Source: Kmv42 sp040757455 (GTDB lineage: Bacteria; Nitrospirota; Thermodesulfovibrionia; Thermodesulfovibrionales; SM23-35). Taken from it: DNA of 10,170 nucleotides. The position numbers and the translations under genes are program-made. Below are positions 5,927 to 10,170 of the stretch, piece after piece (position 1 is the stretch's first letter; every line of letters starts with the position of its first letter). Location of the stretch: NCBI GenBank assembly GCA_040757455.1, contig JBFLXE010000101.1, positions 1 to 10,170 on the forward strand. The letters are read 5' to 3'. The notes beneath the pieces were generated by a model. It was not told where the DNA came from and searched no databases. It worked only from the letters and a program-made list of their open reading frames with translations.

Positions 5927-6241
5927 CGCTGACCCTCTGGCGCAGAAAATCTTTGTAGTCAAGCAGTTCTTCCAGACTTGCGCGCGCTGTGCCCATCAGT
6001 TTTAGTTTGCTCTTTTTAGAAGTGCCTGACACCATGTTGCCTTCGGCAATATTCTGCTTGCCGCTGCGCGCCGCCTGTAGCATCTGGTCATATGTGCGAG
6101 AACGCTTATCAACAAAGAGGTCGGAAATATAGCAGTGGCGTCATAGATGATTTCAGCCATCTGATAGGATTTCAAATTGCGGTATCCTCCATGAGGACTG
6201 ATAAGAGCAGGCTTTGACGTTTCATTCTTTTTATCCATCAT
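5927..6241 (-). pseudogene. Four-helix-bundle (S23/IVP-like) protein, frameshifted and truncated
   Basis: Reading from the ATG at 6241 gives MMDKKNETSKPALISPHGGY, then RNLKSYQMAEIIYDATA, the typical opening of GGYRxLKSxQMAExIYDAT four-helix-bundle proteins. The frame is then lost near 6133-6136. In the next frame DLFVDKRSRTYDQMLQAARS, GKQNIAEGNMVSGTSKKSKL and ASLEELLDYKDFLRQR continue the same protein. Adding one base to the T run in ATATTTCCG restores a continuous frame, so a one-base deletion (or sequencing error) explains it. The family normally goes on for several tens of residues more after DFLRQR. Here recognisable sequence stops near 5930, just before the 3' end of the convergent DUF2283 gene, so the C-terminal part is missing too. 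The function of these proteins is not established. Confidence 0.8.
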
Positions 6242-6294
6242 ATTTGAGTTTTTTCTTCCAAACTCCTTTTCGCATTCTGTTGTCGCCTGATAAT

Positions 6295-7023
6295 CTATAA
6301 AATTCTGCCTCGTGCATTTATATGCTTTCTTCTGCTCCGCATTTCTAAGGAATATTTATAAATTCTGTCGAACCACGCCTCATCTGCTTTAATCATTTCT
6401 ATTTCTATTGGATCACGGGTCTTTCTGAATCTTTTTGTAATCTTGAAAATAGATTTTACAAGTCGATGAAGAGTTTCAATATTATCAAAGTGAGAAAAGT
6501 AATGACCTGTATCCACTGAACTATTTATACTTCTGTAACACCGATTTATCTGGCCAAATGTTATCCCAAATTCCTGAGCTACGAGTTTTTGCGTAAGTCG
6601 GATAGGATTATCAAAATCTGTATGTGCAGAGCTTCTGACTATGAAATCCAGTGCAGCAACCCATGGAAGTACATCCTTAATATGAGGGTTTGTTGTTTTG
6701 ACAAAATCCTGCCAGAGCTTTCTTGTCCGGTGCATTGCATCATTACCGTAACCTTTCTCCCTGAATCTTTCTGCAAGTAGTTTCTCCACTTTGGACGCAT
6801 TATAGTCAGATAAAGATTTAAGTGGGTAATACTTATTCAGGAACTTTTTCCGTTCAGTAATCATTTTTTTAAATTCTTTTCTTAATGCCATATAAAAATT
6901 TTTTGCTTCAATATCCTGTATCATGTCAATATCTATTGAATCCAAAATTGAAGTGTCACCTGCCAAAGCATCTTTATAAATCCTGCCTATTAAAGATTCA
7001 TTGCCTTTGGCTTCTTTTTTCAA
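6295..7023 (-). CDS. Protein of unknown function with helix-turn-helix-like region (242 aa)
   Basis: A 242-residue, basic, probably all-helical protein. I do not recognise it. Residues about 117-167 read DVLPWVAALDFIVRS, a spacer, then PIRLTQKLVAQEFGITFGQI and NRCYRSIN. The TQKLVAQEFGIT..QINRCYRSI part has the spacing of a helix-turn-helix, as in TFIIB- or sigma-like repeats. The C-terminus is strongly basic (SLEMRSRRKHINARGR), suiting nucleic-acid binding. It starts at TTG with GGAAGG 5 bases upstream, a well-supported non-ATG start. It follows the 221-residue gene after 42 bases and is the last gene of the methyltransferase operon, so it may be its regulator or a subunit of the restriction complex. 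Both roles are inferred from position. Confidence 0.75.
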   Translation of the reverse strand: MKKEAKGNESLIGRIYKDALAGDTSILDSIDIDMIQDIEAKNFYMALRKEFKKMITERKKFLNKYYPLKSLSDYNASKVEKLLAERFREKGYGNDAMHRTRKLWQDFVKTTNPHIKDVLPWVAALDFIVRSSAHTDFDNPIRLTQKLVAQEFGITFGQINRCYRSINSSVDTGHYFSHFDNIETLHRLVKSIFKITKRFRKTRDPIEIEMIKADEAWFDRIYKYSLEMRSRRKHINARGRIL

Positions 7024-7065
7024 CTTTTCCTTCCTATTGCCTCTAAATCTTCTTTTCCAACGGAT

Positions 7066-7731
7066 CTATGGGACATGTTCAAAAATAAAATCAAGATAGC
7101 CTCTTATCCCTCCAGCTTTATTGTGCTTTCTTGCGGAATTGAGTATCTTGCGAATAGCCCTTTTTACTTCATTTCTCGAATAGTCACTCATACTCAACTG
7201 TAATCTGAGTTCAAGGTTTATAGCCTTTACGATAACATCGTTATTCACATTTTCAGGTTTTAAAGCCAAACTTTCCAGGGCAAGAATGACCGAAGAGTCA
7301 GTCAGTTCAGGGTTATCCTCGCAAATACGTTTTACTGCACTTTCGATTGAATAGAGAAGAGTCATATATTGTGGGTCTTCCCATCTTATATCTACAGTTT
7401 CAGACTTTTTAGGAGTAAAAAGCTTTTTAGAAACTGCGGCTAAATTTCTGTAATATTCAGCAAAATCAGGTTTTGCTAACAAAACTTCTGGATGACAGAA
7501 TACATGGAGTGGATTGATAGATGTTTTTTTGATGAGATTAAATGCCTTTTCATTAATGCCAAGTTCTGAGAGATTCCATGCGATGTCTTTTGGTTCAAGA
7601 TTTTTGATACGAGAAGCTAAATATGCAATGTTTTTCTCTTTAATAGACGTATAAAAAAGTTTTGCTCTAGCAATATAAGATTTTGTAAGTGCTTCTCTAA
7701 AAGTCTCGTCGGTTTTTTTCTTATCACTCAT
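7066..7731 (-). CDS. Unknown protein coupled to DNA methyltransferase; candidate restriction endonuclease
   Basis: A 221-residue soluble protein with no membrane segment. Its start overlaps the stop of the methyltransferase as ATGA, the usual coupling of modification and restriction genes. Residues 72-107 carry INPLHVFCHPEVL followed by PDFAEYYRNLAAVSKKLF. A proline/HPEVL stretch followed by YYRxLAxxSxK recalls a conserved block in some type II restriction enzymes, but this is from memory and weak. I do not see a clear PD-(D/E)XK, HNH or GIY-YIG motif. The C-terminal half is helical, with MSDYSRNEVKRAIRKILNSA near the end. Alternatives are a DNA-binding specificity subunit or a regulator. The position supports a role in the modification system; the catalytic role is inference. 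Confidence 0.7.
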   Translation of the reverse strand: MSDKKKTDETFREALTKSYIARAKLFYTSIKEKNIAYLASRIKNLEPKDIAWNLSELGINEKAFNLIKKTSINPLHVFCHPEVLLAKPDFAEYYRNLAAVSKKLFTPKKSETVDIRWEDPQYMTLLYSIESAVKRICEDNPELTDSSVILALESLALKPENVNNDVIVKAINLELRLQLSMSDYSRNEVKRAIRKILNSARKHNKAGGIRGYLDFIFEHVP

Positions 7732-9038
7732 TTTGGCTTTCTCCAGAAAACTATTGTCTCTCTCACAGGAATCTTTCCATAACGAGCCATCTGCTGTGAA
7801 CTATTACCTTTGTATCGTGTAATCCATATCTTTTCTGTTTGAAACCCGTTTAATTCTGCAAGCTCAGAAAGAATGAGGTCAGTAGGTACCATTTCACCTT
7901 CAAATCTTGCATTCGCAACGACGAGCGAAACTATACCACCTGGCTTTATATATGTGTATAGTCGTTTGAGAACGAGGTTCATATCCTCGAAGTATGCCTT
8001 TATCATTATCGGAATTCGATTATTATTTAATTCTTTACCATTTAGACTATCTAATATCTCATCTATCACAGGTAGATTAAGCTCTTTACCTTCATGAATC
8101 TTTGACTCAATATGCGATCTTAGTAAACTATGTCTAATGTCTCTCATATCACCAAAATCTTTTATATAAAGAGTGCATAATTCAAGAGCGTAGGTACGAG
8201 AATAATCGTATCTGTTTAAATATGGCGGAGAGGTTATTACAGCACCGATTTTGCCCCAATATTTTCGCGACAAAGCACGCTCTCTTGCATCACCCTGAAA
8301 GATTTCAACTTTCGCTTTTCCTTCTTTAAAGAGTACTTGTTGTTGCACCCGAAGGTCCTCGATCATATTGGTGAGTTGCTTCTTTAAGTTTTCTCTCACA
8401 GAAGGCAGCTCTCTTTCAACAATCCTTAAGAACTGACCATCTTTTGATGTATAGCTCACATTTTCAAGGATGCTGATTAAACCGAGCATGAGAAAATCTT
8501 GTATAGGTTTTTCAAATTTGAGAATGCGTTCTTTATAGAAAAGTATTTCGTCTTGAATGTGTTTGGGAAATGCTATATTGACAATTCGAACGTTCGGGAA
8601 CGCCGATTGAGGCTTACGGAATTTTTCATTTATGAGTGATTGTACTGCTTTTTTTAAAATATTGATGTCCGACCAATCCTGGAGTTTAACTTTAGCAACA
8701 AATATGGCTATAGGCAATATGTCAAGTCCGACAGCTCTGTATCCGAATTCCTTACAGGCAAGAAGCGTAGTCCCACACCCTGCAAATGGATCAAGAACAA
8801 TATTTTTCCTATCTATTTTCCATTCTCTAAGAATATTATAAACAAGCTGCCTCGAAAACCCTTCTTTATACTTGAACCAGTTATAAACTGGAAGTTTCTT
8901 GTTAGGGACGTAAGTTACCAGTTGTCTATAATCAGGGCGTTCTTTAAAGTATCGGGCATATTTGTTTTCTAATCGATTGCGTTCAAAAGTTATCCTTTCA
9001 ATGTCATGTTTAATCTTAGCTAATGAAACGGTTGTCAT
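7728..9038 (-). CDS. DNA methyltransferase of a restriction-modification-like operon
   Basis: A 436-residue amino-group DNA methyltransferase. The SAM-binding motif VLDPFAGCGTTLLACKEFGY (81-100) precedes the catalytic motif VITSPPYLNRYDYSRTYALE (267-286), the opposite order to the methyltransferase at 2624-4009. The next strand and helix are GYRAVGLDILPIA (99-111). The segment between about 120 and 260, mostly helical, would hold or support target recognition. IKPGGIVSLVVANARF (364-379) and KIPVRETIVFWRK (422-434) complete the fold. SPPY allows either N4-cytosine or N6-adenine methylation; I cannot tell which. No good Shine-Dalgarno sequence precedes the ATG at 9038, so expression may be low or the start uncertain. 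The gene heads the three-gene minus-strand operon with the 221- and 242-residue proteins, linked to the first by a 4-base overlap. Confidence 0.92.
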   Translation of the reverse strand: MTTVSLAKIKHDIERITFERNRLENKYARYFKERPDYRQLVTYVPNKKLPVYNWFKYKEGFSRQLVYNILREWKIDRKNIVLDPFAGCGTTLLACKEFGYRAVGLDILPIAIFVAKVKLQDWSDINILKKAVQSLINEKFRKPQSAFPNVRIVNIAFPKHIQDEILFYKERILKFEKPIQDFLMLGLISILENVSYTSKDGQFLRIVERELPSVRENLKKQLTNMIEDLRVQQQVLFKEGKAKVEIFQGDARERALSRKYWGKIGAVITSPPYLNRYDYSRTYALELCTLYIKDFGDMRDIRHSLLRSHIESKIHEGKELNLPVIDEILDSLNGKELNNNRIPIMIKAYFEDMNLVLKRLYTYIKPGGIVSLVVANARFEGEMVPTDLILSELAELNGFQTEKIWITRYKGNSSQQMARYGKIPVRETIVFWRKPK

Positions 9039-9080
9039 AATTTATTAGAACCGTCCCTTTTTCAGTTTATTATCTTGAAA

Positions 9081-9246
9081 CTATCCAGCTTGTCGTAACG
9101 AATCCCTGATAATACTTTCTATTCTTTCAATCTCTTTTTGCTGCAGTTCTTATTTTTCCTAGAATAGGTTCAATTTTATTGTTTGAAACCATATTAAGGA
9201 TAATCTGTCGCCATATTATCCCTCTTTCAATTTGCTGTGATGCATA
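9081..9246 (-). pseudogene. Possible degenerate coding remnant between genes
   Basis: The 259 bases between the methyltransferase start and the 70-residue gene contain no intact gene. Two overlapping minus-strand frames look protein-like: one ends at 9127 and includes RQIILNMVSNNKIEPILGKI then RTAAKRD; the other, ending at 9081, reads ELQQKEIERIESIIRDSLRQ then AG. Together they look like one decayed coding segment with a frameshift near 9127-9149, but I recognise no family and neither frame has a start with a ribosome site. The promoter of the methyltransferase operon should also lie here; I find only a weak GATAAT box. A C/T run at 9270-9285 may be a scrap of the palindromic repeat seen elsewhere. 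Confidence 0.2.
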
Positions 9247-9297
9247 TCAGATCCATTACTTTTCCATTACCCCCCTTTTTAAAGCTTTCTCCTTTAG

Positions 9298-9510
9298 TCA
9301 AAGAAGCTTAAATATATCATTCTTGTCACGATGTAAAATTTCATTCTGTATAGCTATATCAATGGCATCATACCAATTTATATAATCACCAAGTTTATCT
9401 TCAATGATTTTCAATTCCTTCTTAGTAAGCTTTCTTCCGTATTCTTCTTCAGCGACATTCTGAACATCTTCAATATTGATTGAGTAAATAATTTTTGAAG
9501 TGTCAATCAT
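9298..9510 (-). CDS. Small acidic protein of unknown function (70 aa)
   Basis: A 70-residue acidic, probably all-helical protein: MIDTSKIIYSINIEDVQNVA, then EEEYGRKLTKKELKIIEDKL and GDYINWYDAIDIAIQNEI. This resembles a family of short conserved hypothetical proteins in which a VQxVAEEExGRxLTxxEL segment precedes a DxIxW helix; no function is known to me. The gene is well supported: AAGGAGGG lies 5 bases before the ATG, and a good sigma-70-type promoter lies about 90 bases upstream. It is separated from the methyltransferase operon by about 260 bases of decayed sequence and from the mazF remnant by about 250 bases. It may be a stand-alone gene or an orphan small partner of a lost neighbour. 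Confidence 0.8.
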   Translation of the reverse strand: MIDTSKIIYSINIEDVQNVAEEEYGRKLTKKELKIIEDKLGDYINWYDAIDIAIQNEILHRDKNDIFKLL

Positions 9511-9602
9511 CCAAGCCCTCCTTGATGTTCAATATAAAGCCTTTTATTCCTCAACAGTTTCTTTATAAAACCGGCGTTGGTTTAAAAACTTCAACTGAAT
9601 CA

Positions 9603-9631
9603 ATTGAATCATAAAGAGAGGGATTTGTCAA
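9603..9631 (-). promoter_or_regulatory. Sigma-70-type promoter of the 70-residue gene
   Basis: On the minus strand a perfect TTGACA (9631-9626) and TTCAAT (9608-9603) are 17 bases apart, placing the transcription start near 9596 and giving a leader of about 85 bases. An 8-base palindrome TCAATTGA (9600-9607) overlaps the -10 box, and TGATTCA is repeated directly beside it, which would suit a repressor site. In the leader, AAACC (9568-9572) and GGTTT (9579-9583) can form a small hairpin. The rest of the 252-base gap holds no gene; only a 5-bp hairpin, TGTGC/GCACA, is seen at 9697-9710. Confidence 0.6.
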
Positions 9632-9762
9632 GGGAAAAATGAGGGGTGATTTGAGGTCAGAAAGACTTTGAAATGTTTAGGAAATTAAGTTTCTGGTGTG
9701 CCTTCGCACAAGAGTAAGTAGATACACAATGTTATTTGATTCGGGTTGTAATCCGCTTAACT

Positions 9763-10056
9763 CTATTCCCAGAACTTTCTCAAACCAAGGCTTACTTCGA
9801 TAGCCTTATTAACCTCTAACATCTTTTGGTCTGAGAGTATGCCGACAAGGGCTTGAAGCCTCTCTTTATCAATTGTGTATATCTGTCCGAGGTGCACAGC
9901 AGACTTATGGGGAAGCCTGCTTTCTTCTGGTGTCATCAACACACCGACTGGAAGATCAGCAACCTTAAGATTGCTTGTTATAGCTGCAACTATTGTAAGT
10001 GCATTTACTTTATTACCGACATCATTCTGAATAACAAGGGCTGGATGTAGATCGTA
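9763..10056 (-). pseudogene. MazF/PemK-family toxin gene, 5' end removed by an insertion sequence
   Basis: The frame ending with TAG at 9763 encodes 96 residues from DLHPALVIQNDVGNKVNALT through IVAAITSNLKVADLPVGVLM and HLGQIYTIDKERLQALVGIL to VNKAIEVSLGLRKFWE. PALVIQND, TIVAAITS and LxQIxTIDKxRL are hallmarks of MazF/PemK mRNA interferases. About 20 N-terminal residues (the strand with the conserved GDIxxVDL start) are missing. Upstream of the DLHP codons the sequence changes to the IS end and soon meets an in-frame TAG, with no start codon. The toxin is therefore almost certainly inactive. MazE-type antitoxin genes usually lie just upstream, which would put any partner beyond the insertion. 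Confidence 0.85.
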
Positions 10057-10170
10057 AAATACAATTGACCCCTATCGGCATTTAAATTTGACCCCCTAAA
10101 AACCTATAATCTCCTTTCAAAACGGGAAGGAGGAATAAAAGGGGGTGTTAAGCATGTACAAATGGCAGCA
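10057..10170 (+). mobile_element. Left end of an IS21-like insertion sequence
   Basis: The end begins about where mazF homology stops. It carries two direct copies of TTGACCCC (10065-10072 and 10088-10095) with period 23, separated by TATCGGCATTTAAAT. IS21-family elements often have such multiple short repeats at their ends, and a transposase start follows after about 50 bases, as expected for istA. The exact end and target duplication cannot be fixed because only one end is in the window; the boundary is set to within about 10 bases. Confidence 0.65.
10145..10170 (+). CDS. istA: Start of an IS21-like transposase (IstA), cut by the window edge
   Basis: Only eight codons are visible. The GTG at 10145 has AAGGAGG (10127-10133) 11 bases upstream; an in-frame ATG at 10154 is the alternative. 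The visible residues are MLSMYKWQ, matching the way IstA proteins of this type often begin (MYKWQ followed by a helix-turn-helix). The call rests mainly on the IS-like end just upstream. Confidence 0.55.

Noticed and set aside
5346..6083. Open minus-strand frame of 245 codons across both toxin-antitoxin genes
   Set aside because: Only its first about 50 residues match a real protein (the four-helix-bundle remnant). The rest is Ser/Phe/Ile-rich antisense of the DUF4258 and DUF2283 genes, which have clear family motifs on the plus strand.
9697..9710. TGTGC/GCACA hairpin as terminator
   Set aside because: The stem is only five pairs with no T-tract; too weak to call.
1..10170. tRNA or rRNA genes
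   Set aside because: I saw no cloverleaf with the conserved T-arm sequence and no rRNA-like segments on either strand by eye.

Overview
The window reads as an accessory-rich stretch of a moderately AT-rich bacterial chromosome, most likely from an anaerobic environmental lineage such as Nitrospirota or a deltaproteobacterial group. I infer this from the style of three G/C-run palindromic repeats that sit in frame inside genes and encode variants of PPLxKGGxGG, from the four-helix-bundle (S23-like) protein family, and from the DUF4258/DUF2283 pair. All of these are common in such genomes, but no rRNA or marker gene is present, so the assignment is tentative. Almost all genes lie on the minus strand; only the small toxin-antitoxin-like pair and the insertion-sequence end lie on the plus strand.

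Left part (1-1996, minus strand): the start of an unidentified gene running off the window, a 93-residue protein of unknown function, and rmuC, which encodes a membrane-anchored coiled-coil protein with a PD-(D/E)XK-like nuclease core. A short intergenic region upstream of rmuC is built almost wholly of degenerate 7-base repeats.

Central operon (1997-5339, minus strand): a small 83-residue protein, an SPL/photolyase-lyase-like radical SAM enzyme, a beta-order DNA methyltransferase with a C-terminal staphylococcal-nuclease-like domain that seems to lack its catalytic arginines, and a STAS-like (DUF4325-type) plus winged-helix protein. The first three genes are joined by 4-base ATGA overlaps, and the methyltransferase and STAS genes are bridged by an overlapping 27-codon ORF. 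The tight coupling suggests one functional unit that combines DNA modification, radical chemistry and regulation. I do not recognise it as a described system.

Middle (5395-6241): a plus-strand DUF4258/DUF2283 toxin-antitoxin-like pair abuts a minus-strand four-helix-bundle gene that is both frameshifted and truncated next to the pair.

Right operon (6295-9038, minus strand): a DNA methyltransferase (motif I before the SPPY motif), a 221-residue protein whose start overlaps the methyltransferase stop, and a 242-residue protein with a helix-turn-helix-like region. This is the layout of a restriction-modification system. The 221-residue protein is the best restriction endonuclease candidate, but I see no convincing nuclease motif in it.

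Right edge (9039-10170): degenerate coding-like debris, a 70-residue conserved-looking small protein with a strong promoter and Shine-Dalgarno site, a mazF/pemK-type toxin gene missing its first part, and, abutting that broken end, the left end of an IS21-like element with the first codons of its transposase. The IS most likely destroyed the mazF gene and separated it from any antitoxin.
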